DNA of 64,000 nt from Talaromyces rugulosus (GCF_013368755.1 NC_049565.1:3348001-3412000); one strand, 5' to 3'. Shown: positions 33,864 to 44,643, counted from the first letter of the stretch. Notes: generated from the sequence alone by a model not told the origin. Program-made: numbers and translations.

Positions 33864-34865
33864 ATGGCTCCACCACTAGCACCATCAACCCGAGAGTTTA
33901 TACAAGATATGATTATGAGTAATGAACTCACTACGTCCCAGATTGCTGGAGCTGCCGAATGCGATCCAAGTACAATCAGAAGACATCGCTCCAATTTACG
34001 CCTATATGGTAGCGTGACATCGCCTCCAAATAACGGCGGGCGCCCACGCCGTCTTACACCAGTAATGGTCAAGGCGCTTTGTGACCACCTTCTTGAAAAG
34101 CCTCAGTTATACCTAGATGAGATGGCAATTTTTGTATGGGACGAATTTCGCGTACAAGTGAAGAAAGACATTATTAGTCGTGCTCTAAAACGTGCGGGCT
34201 GGTCCAAAAAGACAACCAAACAGAAAGCTAGCCAAAGAAATCTTGATTTACGGGACACATATATGCACTTCATATCTGATTTTCGATCATATCACCTAGT
34301 ATATGTGGATGAATCGGGATGTGATAAGAGGGTTGGCTTTAGGAGAACAGGGTGGTCACCTCTGGGCATAGCGCCATCTCAGGTAACCAAATTTCGTCGT
34401 GATCAACGTTACCAAATCCTGCCAGCATATGCTCAGGATGGAGTTATCATGTCACGTGTCTTTAAAGGCTCCACTGACGCCTCATTCTTCGAAGACTTTA
34501 TTGAAGAGCTACTTCATCATTGTGGTAAATGGCCAGAGCCAAAGTCTGTTCTTGTTATGGACAATGCTTCTTTTCACCATTCTGAAAAAATTGAAGCGAT
34601 GTGTTCAAAAGCTGGTGTCAAGCTTGTATATTTACCGCCATACTCTCCAGATTTAAATCCAATTGAGGAGTTCTTTGCTGAGTTGAAAGCCTTTATACGA
34701 CGTCACTGGCAATCGTATGAGGATAACCCTGATCAAGGATTTAATAACTTTCTTGGGTGGTGTGTTGAAAAAGTGGGTGCAAGGAAGCAGAGTGCAAAGG
34801 GACATTTTCGAAATGCGGGCATTGACATAGAACAACAGCCAAGTTCTGTGGTTGAGGGCAGATAG
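33864..34865 (+). CDS. Tc1/mariner (IS630-type) transposase, copy 4
   Basis: The 333-aa intact ORF has an N-terminal helix-turn-helix (ELTTSQIAGAAECDPSTIRR) and a complete DD34E catalytic set in VYVDESG, VMDNASFH and NPIEEFF. Protein sequence is close to copy 1, while the upstream flank resembles the deleted copy 2. With no stops, it could supply transposase in trans to related non-autonomous copies. Its upstream flank contains CACGTGAG and GGAGATCCTCCCGGAGATCC, a short palindromic region that may be part of a terminal repeat. Confidence 0.9.
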   Translation: MAPPLAPSTREFIQDMIMSNELTTSQIAGAAECDPSTIRRHRSNLRLYGSVTSPPNNGGRPRRLTPVMVKALCDHLLEKPQLYLDEMAIFVWDEFRVQVKKDIISRALKRAGWSKKTTKQKASQRNLDLRDTYMHFISDFRSYHLVYVDESGCDKRVGFRRTGWSPLGIAPSQVTKFRRDQRYQILPAYAQDGVIMSRVFKGSTDASFFEDFIEELLHHCGKWPEPKSVLVMDNASFHHSEKIEAMCSKAGVKLVYLPPYSPDLNPIEEFFAELKAFIRRHWQSYEDNPDQGFNNFLGWCVEKVGARKQSAKGHFRNAGIDIEQQPSSVVEGR

Positions 34866-35123
34866 ATGCCACAGTATATGCAGCGATAATTTCAGTACGC
34901 TACCAGCTTGTGCTTTTCTAAGCTTTTTTTGTTTCTATTTTTGGTTACAATAGAGTGATTGGAGGGTTTGGTGATTGGGCAGCCTTGCTTTTGCTTTTAT
35001 CCTGGGATACGTATAGTACAAAGCGGGGTAATCCGGACTGAATATTCATTGTGTTAAGACCGATTCCACAGTCCAAAACATTAAGTTAAATATTGTAGGT
35101 CAACTTGATATATAACGACCCAG

Positions 35124-36193
35124 ATGCCGAGGTGTGAGTTCTGTAGCCGGTCGTTCGGCAGCCAGGAAGCTCTCGATCAACATACCCAGAACTCGCCTGC
35201 TCATGCACCATCGTACGACTGCGAGCTCTGCAACCGATCATTCGGCAGCCAGGAAGCTCTCGATCAACATACCCAGAACTCGCCTGCTCATGCACCATCG
35301 TACGACTGCGAGCTCTGCAACCGATCATTCGGCAGCCAGGAAGCTCTCGATCAACATACCCAGAACTCGCCTGCTCATGCACCATCGTACGACTGCGAGC
35401 TCTGCAACCGATCATTCGGCAGCCAGGAAGCTCTCAATCAACATACCCAGAACTCGCCTGCTCATGCACCATCGTACGACTGCGAGCTCTGCAACCGATC
35501 ATTCAGCACCCAGGAAGCTCTCGATCAACATACCCAGAACTCGCCTGCTCATGCACCATCGTACGACTGCGATCTCTGCAACCGATCATTCAGCACCCAG
35601 GAAGCTCTCGATCAACATACCCAGGATTCGCCTGCACATTTCCAACTGCCCGAAACTCCGTTAAACACATTTTTCCAGTCATTTTCGGATTTTACCTTTG
35701 ACCCAGATATTCCACCAAATGAATCGTATTTAGCTTTGCAAAGATTCTATGGCTGGCATAGAGGCGACGAGGAATCTAACCAGGCTTGGAACAATTTCCA
35801 GAGAGCTCTGATTGAAGAGTTCAAGCTCTGGTTCGGGGCAGAGGACGACCTTGGCTCTTGGCATTCCCTTTGCCGCGCACTAAGGATTGAACCGTTACCA
35901 CGAACTTGTCTAGATTGTGAGAAGGTAATTCATGGTGTCTATACTTTGCCACAGCTACGAATATTAACATCATATGATAGGCTGTTAGAGGACTGTATGT
36001 TAATATCGTTGACCTGATTGCTTGGGCTCGCAATGGGGGAGGTGAGGATCAGGTTAGGCTCTTCCATAGTTTGGAGGAGCTGCGTGAATATACAAAAAGG
36101 ACGCGCAAAATCTTCCGCAATAATCTTGATGAAACAGGAAATAGCAATGTAGTCCTGAGGCATTTGCTTCGATTCATCTTTCAGGGAAATTGA
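35124..36193 (+). CDS. six-finger C2H2 protein with near-identical tandem fingers (2 exons)
   Basis: Exons 35124-35934 and 35991-36193 give 337 aa; the 56-nt intron (GTGTCT..TTAGAG) restores a frame VNIVDLIAWAR that would otherwise be lost. Six zinc fingers of 29 residues occupy residues 1-175, each C-x2-C-x12-H-x6-H, with linkers HAPSYD. Only a few positions change between fingers (GS versus ST before QEAL; D versus N). The C-terminal domain (FYGWHRGDEESNQAW, GSWHSLCRALRIEPLP, CLDCEK, VNIVDLIAWAR, RTRKIFRNNLDE) is of a kind seen with such fingers in other fungi, to my recollection. It may bind nucleic acid or protein; no target is evident. The DNA repeats of 87 bp invite unequal exchange, changing finger number. 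Confidence 0.75.
35133..35640 (+). repeat. 87-bp tandem repeats encoding C2H2 fingers
   Basis: About six units, the inner ones nearly identical in DNA (CGATCATTCGGCAGCCAGGA recurs). The last two units share the variant CAGCACC, so the array has a small internal history. Confidence 0.85.
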
Positions 36194-36278
36194 CGTCAGC
36201 GTCTAAATAGGACACTATAGGGCTGAACAAAACTAACGAAAGGGTACAGTAAACAAAAATACAAGAACTCGCACAGCC

Positions 36279-36950
36279 CTATTCTTTCTTTACACTCAAA
36301 ATGCTGAATTGATCTGATAATTCACTGCTCTCCTGAGAATGTAGTATCTTTTCAACCTGGAACTTTAGATTCTCGGGCCTAAGGCCTTGATCCAGCGCCT
36401 TGCGTATCTCTCTTCGCCATATTTCAGCATACGTGTCTTTCCAATCCTCAATGAAAGCTTCCGCCTGAGCTCGCGTTCTAAAAGCCTTATGACAAGATCC
36501 GGGAAAAACGTTTACTTTTGATTCCGCACCAGCTTCTTTGCTAGTCTTTGTCAGTAAAATACAGACACGCCGGAGGATGCGCACGAACTGGTAGTCTTCA
36601 TAAATTCCAGGATTTCTACCATAGGCTACGGCATAGAATGCCTGGTTGCCTGGTAATGGTGCAGTCTCACCTGCTCCCTCCTTGAAAACCTCCTTAGGCC
36701 CTATGATTCCACGTCTTTTCATAGAGTCTCGAGCTTCTTCAAGAGTTGGGAAAGCGCCGTGATCTGCATCGCATTCAGTCACTCGTGGATGTGCGTCGCC
36801 CCTTTACATCGCGTTAATCTCCCAACTGATATGGCATTTAGGCAGAATATACCAAGATGAAAAGATGGTTGGCTCATCAACGCGGCCTTTGTAAACGGCA
36901 TAATATTCGTTCTTCGACTTGTTCTTTTTCTTCTGGGCTTTAGATTTCAT
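36279..36950 (-). CDS. protein with two RNase H1 N-terminal (viroplasmin-like) domains (3 exons)
   Basis: Inferred exons are 36950-36853, 36801-36589 and 36540-36279, giving 190 aa. The second intron is 48 nt, a multiple of three, so retention would also leave the frame open. Domain 1 has EYYAVYKGRV with SSW, a conserved tryptophan, and FPTLEEARDSM. Domain 2 has FYAVAYGRNPGIYEDY and VFPGSCHKAFRTRAQAEAFI. Both match the RNase H1 N-terminal domain (PF01693 type), which binds RNA-DNA hybrids or double-stranded RNA. An N-terminal lysine-rich stretch (residues 2-14) could be a nuclear signal. No RNase H catalytic domain follows, so this looks like a binding-only protein. The role is unknown; the neighbourhood of NLRs and retroelements makes a link to nucleic-acid sensing tempting but unproven. 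Confidence 0.7.
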
Positions 36951-37682
36951 CCTGTGAAGCTAGCAAGAATAAAATCTCTAAGGCACAAATATACTGTAAC
37001 CTTTTAGACCGATTGGCAGCTTTTTGGTGATACGTCTGGGTCACAAGCACGCCGAGGGGTGGGGGAAGTCGAGCGGTCCACAATTTAAAATCGTACCCAC
37101 TGACTAAGATTTACATTCACGAGCCCCGCTGCCGTCCGTGACACTGCGCTCGACAGACCACGTGACCTATTATCATTCATGTCTTTCAATCTGGTTTTTT
37201 AGACGGCTTACATAAGCTACCCAGATGGGAATTAAGTTAACGTAGTTAACTCAACAGATTCTTAATAAATCGGACCTTCAGCCGGCCCAAGGATTATCCA
37301 GAACCCGATACACCAGTTGGGTGTGGGTGTGATCGAAAAGCCTTCATGCATCGCATGCACCGCAAGTCCAACCACGGCAGGCGAGCCCACAATTTGTGTG
37401 ACGTGACCTCTACAGGCTGGATCCCAAGGTCGGATTACGCATTGCCTTTCAGCTGACAGTTAGCCCAGGTTGAGCTCGTTGAGCCTACATTCGCAGCCTC
37501 AGTTACGCACATCTCCATACCTTGCACAAGACTACGCCAAGTCATAATCTACCGTGCGTTAAAAGGTATGATTTTGGTTCTATGCAAATGGTCAGTAGCG
37601 GGGTTCAGCCTCCCTCTATATGGCCGCTTTTGAACCTTTCGCTTGATCCTTACAACCTCGGATTCTCACCGCTGAAATATTT

Positions 37683-38963
37683 TCAATGACGATTCCCCGC
37701 CACGGAAAGGGCCGCGGCAAGATTTGCAGTAGCTCTGCCATCATTCTTTGCAACCTCATCCATGATTACCCCATGAAGCGCAATATTTCGCGCGGCGCTC
37801 CCGTCCTCGCCGACAAAAACCGACCACCTTCTCGCTAGTCGTGCTCGTGCCTCGGGGGAGGAGTCTAGATCAAGAACTTTGAGCAAGTTGACGACTGAAT
37901 TCCTCCAGTCCAGCCGTCGGTTCATACTTTCCACTTTCTCGTCCAGTCGGAGATTCAAGGCTGCACGTGACATTCTTACCCGCGCCTGTGGGATTACGGT
38001 CGGTCTTGGTGCTGCTTTTCAATGTGAGGTCAGATACGATATTCTCTATAATCCGCGGGGAAGGATGGGGTAGCCCACCAGTCTCCGCTCGTAGCGGACT
38101 TAGACACAGTAAGAGTTCTTTGGCATACGCTGCCGCCGTCGCAGCCGCATAAAATTGCCAGTCATCGTTCTTTTCGACATCAGCGAAGTCACTCACTCCC
38201 CGAATAACGGCCACTCGCAAGCGATTCATTATTCCTGCAGCTTCCATCTCGATCGCGATAGGGTTATTTGCTTGCGCCATTTCATCGCGAAGGGCTGCCG
38301 ACTTCACAACGCGGTTTCCGGACAGAATACACCCGTAATGCACAACTGGCTTATCGCCAGATGGCCGTGTGTCATGTGGAGAGAAACTAGTCGGTGGTGG
38401 CGTCGAAGGCCGCTGGAAAGATGTGTTTCCAAGTTTATCGACGTGAGCCCAGAACAAGTCTAGTGGTAGACCCTCGCCAGTTATACCAGTAGCAGAGTTG
38501 AGCGTGCCCTGAGAGCCGAAATGGCAGATCTCAGCGCAGGGTGTGTCGCGTCCTGCCATTGCTTTAATCGTATCCGTTCTGGCTCAATATTAACCAGGTC
38601 ATATCCAATGACCCCAGAGCTGTCACCCGTCGGTACCGCGACAACGACGTCGCCAAGTCTAATGTCATTCGCCGCCGAGGGAATACCCGCCGCGACACCG
38701 ATAAGCATTCCAGTTTCCAGGTGAGGGAAGTCGCGCTTGACTTCTGTGGCTATGCTAGCAGCAACACCAATGCCAATTTCGCCCTGGGGAAACCCAACAA
38801 TTACGACGTTGTGCTGCCCGACCCGACCGAGGTGGTACTGGACTGTCTGGCCAGGAAATCGTCGAGGGACGCCATGGTACTCGTCGAGCATGAACAGGGC
38901 CGCTCCAGCCTCGAAGTAGAGAGGACACAGCCATGCGACGGTGTAATCATTAATGTCTAACAT
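37683..38963 (-). pseudogene. PNP-DUF3597 fusion gene with frameshifts
   Basis: ATG 38963 (MLDINDYTVAWLCPL) opens a PNP_UDP_1-like domain: FPQGEIGIGVAASIAT, GMLIGVAAGIPSAANDIRLG. Near 38510 the frame shifts, and the family's middle region of about 40 residues seems missing. The next frame carries ILSGNRVVKSAALRDEM and IEMEAAGIMNR. A second shift near 37970 leads to a C-terminal domain with LDWRNSVVNLLKVLDLDSS and ARNIALHGVIMDE, which matches DUF3597, a small domain best known from bacteria. Lacking NB-ARC and TPRs, it may once have been a stand-alone effector or enzyme. The two breaks make it a likely pseudogene unless undetected introns fix them. Confidence 0.65.
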
Positions 38964-39638
38964 CGGTGAATTTATATGTGCGACCGCTGATATGCGGTCC
39001 TCTGCCGTCGTAATCGAAACTGCCAATATGATGAACAGAGTATGGGTGGTGAGCGGTTTGTTTATAGCCCGTCAGAACCCAGCTCTTTCTGCTTTTGTGC
39101 CTGGTACCGATTATCGGGGGATTTTTTACTCAGCAGCAAACCGTCTAGTGGTGTGTCTGCCTTGCGCCCAGGTGCCATTTGAGCTGACTCGTGATACTGT
39201 TATGTGATGCACAGCGACTTGTCCCCAACTGGTTGGTCAACGAATACGACGCTTGCAGCCCGACCAAATGTTATCGGGTCATATCATTTGCTGACGCGCT
39301 CCTTCTCTCTCGCATTGTGCAGTTGTGGCTGAATCTGTTCTCGCGGCTACAGCCTCGTCCAAGACACTGACCAATGCCTGAGAGCGGCAAACCACCATAA
39401 TCATTATTAACCGGAAGCTCCCGGATTACGTAGACAGGAAAAAAAGTCATGGGTTTGAGGCTCACTGATCGATTACCCGGCTCGATTCGCCTCTCCGTAG
39501 CCCGTAGTTTTCAATATAAAACGTTATCTTTCCAGCCAGGAAAAACAATATCGAACAGGAATATTAACTCACCACACATAATCGTGGAATCAGGCCGGCC
39601 CTGACACTATCTAACTCTCCAAGGATATACGAAGCATC

Positions 39639-40610
39639 ATGGCATCAAACAACCCGGAAGCCACCTCCAGGACACAAAGATGCCTCCAGTCGATAAAACG
39701 TCACACCGACCCTCCGGCCCTAGCTGTTTTTATGCTTGGAAAGGAGGGGGTAGGAAAGTCATCAATTACGGAGAAAAGTGCAGGAGTTACCGGTCTCTCA
39801 GGTTATGACAGAGGTACTTCTATTCTACTCCACTCCTCAATGACTGTATGATCTAACCACCTGCCATTTTTCTCCCCAGGCACAGAAACATGTCAGATAG
39901 TAGACACAGAGATTAACGGAACCACGTATTTCATCGTCGATACCCCCGGGTTTCACGACGAGGAGAGTCAATGGCGCATCTTCTGCGACATTGCCAACAT
40001 CTTTGACCAAATCCGTGGTCATGCAATCATCGCGGGAATCCTGTTCCTTACCCCAATTAATGCGTTCATGCGACAGCCTGATACCCTCGACCGGCGGCTA
40101 TATACATGGCTCACTGAGCTATGTGGTGAGGCTTTCTTTCCGCACCTGACCTTTGTCACTACCTTCTGGGAAGGTCAGGTGGACAAGTATAACCAGCGAC
40201 TTAGGAGCCGGAAGCAGGCAGAATGGGCCTGGTTTGTGAATCGAGGAGTGAAGACGTATCAGTTTGGAAAGAAGTACGTGGATGGAAACGAAACGGACGA
40301 GCTTCTTCGGTGGGATGTCGATACAGATGAACTGAGCAACCATGCGAGGGAGCTGATCATCCGGCGTTGCTGCAATCGGTCGTCCGCTGTCACCCCCTTA
40401 TTTCTACAGGAGCTGAACGGGGGAGTGCACCGCGATGCCACATCAGCTGCCCAGGTTTTTCCACCAGCCTCTTCTCATTCAACAACCAACTCAGCGAATA
40501 GCTCGTCCACTGGTGCCGACCGTGAATCGCAGCAAGAGAATACAAACACCCGAGGCACCTCAACGGCGACAGCTAATCAGGCTGCCGCCGAGGAAGAATG
40601 GTGGGGGTGA
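39639..40610 (+). CDS. AIG1/TOC-like P-loop GTPase (2 exons)
   Basis: Exons 39639-39813 and 39880-40610 (intron GTACTT..CCAG, CTAAC branch point) give 301 aa. The G domain has the P-loop LGKEGVGKSSI at residues 32-42 and the G3 box DTPGFHD after the intron. LTFVTTFWE follows where G4 would be expected, but a canonical NKxD is not obvious. The C-terminal 70 residues are low complexity (serine, threonine, asparagine, alanine) and end in EEEWWG. Such small GTPases, related to AIG1 or septin-like folds, occur in fungal accessory regions, and some act in immunity in plants and animals. Here the role is unknown. The 3' end overlaps a relic on the other strand. Confidence 0.75.
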
Positions 40611-40615
40611 CGAGC

Positions 40616-40924
40616 CTTTTTCTGGCGCACAACTTGATCGGCCTTCTCTTTTATTTGTTGCCAGTATGAAGAAGGCTTCAAAACCAGATCTTGTTCAGTA
40701 TCTTTGGCTAGAACACGGTTGTTCAGAAGTACCCTCCACTCAATCAGGTAGTTTATACATGTTGGCCCATCGTCATCATATGGGGTACTACCGCTTCTAA
40801 CCGAGTCGTAGAAACCTAAAAAGCCCGGTCGAGGCAATGAGGTTGAACGTTCAGCGTGGCTCGGGGATGGAAAATAAACAGACGGCGTATGACGATCGAA
40901 GTTACCCGGGGTGGGGGCATACAA
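40616..40924 (-). pseudogene. truncated relative of the 457-aa family protein
   Basis: The minus-strand frame has NYLIEWRVLLNNRVLAKDT and KPSSYWQQIKEKADQVV, which align with YAVEWKATLNKRPVLHETE and KPREFWESYLKPKIDKL of the gene at 7102-8475. No ATG starts this frame; it stays open upstream to about 41000. Homology stops near 40620, where the GTPase gene ends, so the C-terminal three quarters including the cysteine motif is gone. Confidence 0.6.
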
Positions 40925-41059
40925 CGAGGTCTGTTCCCAGGGTTCTGCTTGGGGAGCAATCCCATTATCAGAAACAGAGCCACTTTCCTCAAGGCAATAG
41001 ATGCCGCTGAGGAGCCTATTGTTTCATACGTCTGGCATTAGTACAGCTCTCATTGAATT

Positions 41060-41290
41060 ACCAGGATGGGGAAGGTGGCGCCAACAAGCTGAGAAGAATA
41101 ATGAACAGAGTCATCATTATTGGTGCTCCTCGTAGTTGCGTCCTGCACAACCTTAAATTAGAGGCTCTATTGCCAACGTAAGATGGCAGGGCGGGAATAC
41201 GAGCGCAACCAGGATGTTGTTGACAGATTGCCAGATCTGCCACCGCCCCTGGTTAGCATGGAAGGTTCCAGCAAAGAAACCATGGACCGT
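41060..41290 (+). repeat. dispersed repeat R3, copy 1
   Basis: GACAAGCTGAGAAG-like and ATGAACAGAGTCAT blocks and CAGATCTGCCAC with TGGAAGGTTCCA recur in the same order at 42975-43190. Origin unknown. Confidence 0.5.
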
Positions 41291-41424
41291 CCTTCTACAT
41301 TGTATTGAGATTTTCGAGTGATGTCATGTTTTTTCTATGGTAAATTACCGTACCGTGAAAATTTTGGAATATTATTATTCCGGAGCTTTCCCTTATATGG
41401 GTTAGGGTGAAACATGTTTAAGAA

Positions 41425-41590
41425 ACGAACTGAGTAAAAGCGCGCACTGGTTTTGCAACCAGGTGTATTATAAAATACCACTCTATTTGTGTTTGACGTA
41501 GCTTCAGGCAACAGCCTGGGCTGTGGGGCAAAAAAAAAGAGAGATGTGTGTAAAACACTGAAGGAGGTTTCAAACTTCTCTGTACTTGGC
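41425..41590 (-). repeat. dispersed repeat R1 variant, inverted copy of 33376-33625
   Basis: GCGCGCACTGGTTTTGCAAC, the CTGTGGGGCAAAAA block and GAAGGAGGTTTCAAACTTCT are shared with the reverse complement of 33376-33625, with deletions between blocks. Together they bracket about 8 kb holding transposase copy 4, the finger gene, the RNase H1-N protein, the PNP relic and the GTPase. Confidence 0.7.
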
Positions 41591-42419
41591 AACTTTCCCA
41601 TATTCGTTGTGACAAATCGTGGTGACTCGTGGTGTTTTTTTTTATTTTTTTATTTTTTTTTAAATTACTGTAAGAATGAACAATTACTAGTGCATCATAA
41701 TCAAACTGTGCCAAAAATGAAGATGTAGTAATCTTCTATATAATATTGAGGCAATAATCGGTGTCATCTTGTACGATAGTAGCGTGTCATAACGTTTTTA
41801 GAGAGAAATAATCACAGGTTTAGGGACCGCATTTAATCTAATGTTCATGTTCCTCTATTTTCCAACCTAAGACTTACATATCAAAAGCACAGATATATTG
41901 ATATTTTGGAAACAACGCTAGACAGTCATAATACTCTGTTTTGTATAATCATGGTGGCAAATCATGTTGCATCGGTCAATTGAATCATATTATCAAGTTA
42001 CTTATTTTCTCACACATCCTGGCTTTATGATGGGCACCGCCCACTTGAAGTATGATAAATTATCAACTGTATATTTTTCTTTCTGTATACAGTACATTCA
42101 AACTTCAATAGCCTACTGACTATTGTCTCTGTTAGGACGAAGTACTTCATGACCGCGACGCCAAGAGTTCCTAAACGGCCCTGCCGAACGTGCGCGAAGA
42201 TAAAAAAAGTTTATTGTATTACGGCTCAGAGAACAAGGTGGATGAAAGCAAAACGACAAGCCACTTGTGTTAAAAAAAAATACAAGATTGTCCAAAGCTT
42301 TGCAGTCAATAGATTGGATGTCCTCTTCTCTTTACAAAGCCGAAATTGTTGAAATACTGTACGTCGTGAGAAGTGCCAAAATTTTACATAGGTTAAACGT
42401 GTATATTTTAATTGAATCG

Positions 42420-42970
42420 TGATTTACAAATACACTCGGAGGCAAAACCGGTGTCGGGGTCTTACACTCTTTCAATTGTTTCGCAAAGTCTAGGCCAAGA
42501 ACGGCTAAACCACTTGTAGACCAAGTCCGAAACGACTCTGGTTCGCGGTAATACGTACGGTATTGTACCAGACAGATATACACAAAGTTTTATATTTAGG
42601 TTCTGACTGGAAAACTATCTAAACCCTTTGGCAAATGTTCTTTATTAGGCGTTTCTAGATTAACACAAGCCCAAACTTAATAACTCAGGGGGTTGACTAT
42701 CTCCAAGAGCACTAGATTGGCATATTATATAGTATTATCGGCCGCTGATACATTGACATCTAACTTCTCCATTGGCCAACTAGTTAATGTCGTTGAAGAC
42801 GATAAAGTATAGGGATGTTCGGCGCCTAAAATCCTCCTCTGTAGCTGTACACAATACTTCATTAAGTTAAGGACTTCCACGCCGCGACCCTGCTGTTTCC
42901 ACGTGAGGGCGAGGTTGTTCATACTAGTCAGCGTGGAAGGATGGAGATCATTCAGTGTTAGCTTCAACAC
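42420..42970 (-). pseudogene. inverted fragment of an NLR 3' end (TPR tail plus 3' flank)
   Basis: Minus-strand codons from 42970 read STLTSMNNLALTWKQQGRG and TLSSSTTLTSW, matching the last TPR and tail of NLR 4. Similarity continues through the 3' flank to about 42420, mirrored at 47650-48180, including the CAAAACCGGTGTCGGG block. At the C-terminus this fragment reads 11 residues beyond NLR 4, because NLR 4 lacks two bases near 47841 that are present here. No NB-ARC is left, so it is a relic of an inverted duplication. Confidence 0.85.
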
Positions 42971-42974
42971 AAGG

Positions 42975-43190
42975 AGTGGAAGGGGAGAGTTGATGCTGAC
43001 AAGCTGAGAAGGATGATAAACAGGGTCATTTCTTGGTGCTCTATTAAATTGTCATAGCCCACAAATAAGCACCTAAAGTTGGGTTGGACAGAGGAAGGGA
43101 GGGTAACTACTCTGTATTGACACACCAGTCACATCTGCCAGGCATGGAACCTTCCAGGGAACATGATCTCAAATACTGAGGCCGTACAAG
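42975..43190 (+). repeat. dispersed repeat R3, copy 2
   Basis: It matches 41060-41290 in the same orientation (GACAAGCTGAGAAGGATGAT, CACATCTGCCA, GGAACCTTCCA). It lies between the NLR fragment and the HeLo-like pseudogene. Confidence 0.5.
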
Positions 43191-43372
43191 TTGACATCAT
43201 CTCATTTTGCAGTCTTGCACTGTTTCAGTAAATATCTAACTTACATCGGAGACTTGACCCAACATAGTTTGGCTCATCGTGACATTAAGGATTGAGACAG
43301 GATCCAGGGGTTATAGATGCGTGCACTGCATCTGCACCAGGTATAACGAAGATTCACCGTCATAATCACCTT

Positions 43373-44276
43373 TTAGTTGTTTTTTCCATTTGCATTCCAA
43401 CTGATAGTACCCGTGCTGTAACCAACTTGAATGCCACTATTGTTACCTAAAAATTACTACGCTATATGTGTTGCCACTACCTTGACCTAATAATTTAGAG
43501 CGTAATTGCGATGACACTACTCCAGAGGCAGCTTGGTCAGCCTCTAGGAAGCGTGACTGCTCTTCAATCTCTCTCATTGCGAGAGTTCGTTGAGCGCCAC
43601 CATCTTCTTCGCCTCTCCTCCTGAAGCTCTTCCTTGCGCTTCAGGGTTTCAGTTTGCTGTTTCTTTGTAAGATCAATATGCTCCTGGATAGCTTTCCCCA
43701 GGTTTTATAATTGGCTATTCAACTCCCGATCCGTCTTAGAGGCGAATTCTGAGCGAAACTGAATAAGTCTTCAGAGTATTAGTACAGTATATTAGGAAGA
43801 TATTTAGTAATGGTTCCTTACAGCTGGGTGCTTTCGATAGCTAACTGAACGATAATCTGGCACGATTGAATTTGTAGTCTGAATGTACGGATTTTTTCTT
43901 TGTTCCATACGCCGACCGAAAGGCGATCTCTAAGAGAAAGCTTTGTACTGCTGGAATGTTTTGTCCATTACTGAAGTTTCTTGCTAAAATCAGCACACAC
44001 CTGACCACATTTGTTCACAACATCCGCAACACCAGTCTTCTCAAGATCTGATTTGGCCTCGGCACAAGTCCCGCTATCGGAAATTTTAATTTCTTCGAGA
44101 GCAGCTAGCGGACGCTGGATAGCTTCCAGGGTTGAAGCGATATCTTGGACGACTTCTTTAGCTTCTGCGAGGCTACCAATCAAATCACGAAGGTGATTGA
44201 TACTGAAAATAGCGGACTCGGTAATTCTAAGGGCACCGATAGCGATGCTGAACGGATCCATGTGTTCTGGACTCAT
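43373..44276 (-). pseudogene. HeLo-like (HELLP-type) cell-death gene with C-terminal amyloid motif, broken
   Basis: From ATG 44276 the frame gives a HeLo-like N-terminal domain (MDPFSIAIGALRITESAIF, VVQDIASTLEAIQRPL; PF17111 type), a helical membrane-active domain in the HELLP family. After FSKKLQ a TAA stop interrupts (about 43972), yet the same frame continues with the family-like SLRDRLSVGVWNKEKIRTF. A probable intron follows (GTAAGG..CTGAAG), then a second TAA near 43709 and a frameshift near 43610. The last part (43444-43397) encodes NNSGIQVGYSTG, ending a few residues later. This motif resembles the RHIM-like PP amyloid motif and matches the N-terminus of the adjacent, divergently transcribed NLR 4. 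In working systems the NLR's amyloid templates the executor's motif and the HeLo-like domain damages the membrane. Two stops and at least two frame breaks make this copy non-functional. Confidence 0.75.
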
Positions 44277-44643
44277 GTGATCAAATAAAAGATGCTTAAG
44301 ACCTTACCGTAAAGCAGGAGGACGTCGGATTGACGGGTACCAGTAGAAAACAGGTCAGTCTATTGTTTTGGGGGGGGTAGGGCCTGTAAATTTATGCGGC
44401 ACGGAAGTTGGGCACTTCCGCATCAAGAGCAGCCAACGGTAGCCCGGAAGATGCAAGTGCGGCGCTGGGCCATCGTGCCTAACCATCCCGCTGGCCACCA
44501 TATTTCGAAGTGTCATTGGCAGAACTATAAATAGAACACTTGTGTCCATTTCATTTAAGAGGGAGATCATCCCGATCCGAGATGCCGCTGCGTTTGGCTT
44601 GAATTCGAGATAAAACAAGACTTTAAAATGATCACAAGTCGCT
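44277..44643. promoter_or_regulatory. divergent promoter region between HeLo-like pseudogene and NLR 4
   Basis: The 367 bases between the two start codons must carry both promoters. A G-run lies at 44370-44378. No unambiguous TATA box or known operator could be assigned. A minus-strand ORF at 44355-44618 lies entirely inside and has no coding features. Confidence 0.4.

Noticed and set aside
44355..44618. 87-codon minus-strand ORF between NLR 4 and the HeLo-like pseudogene
   Set aside because: It fills the divergent promoter region, has no family resemblance, and its composition looks like chance.
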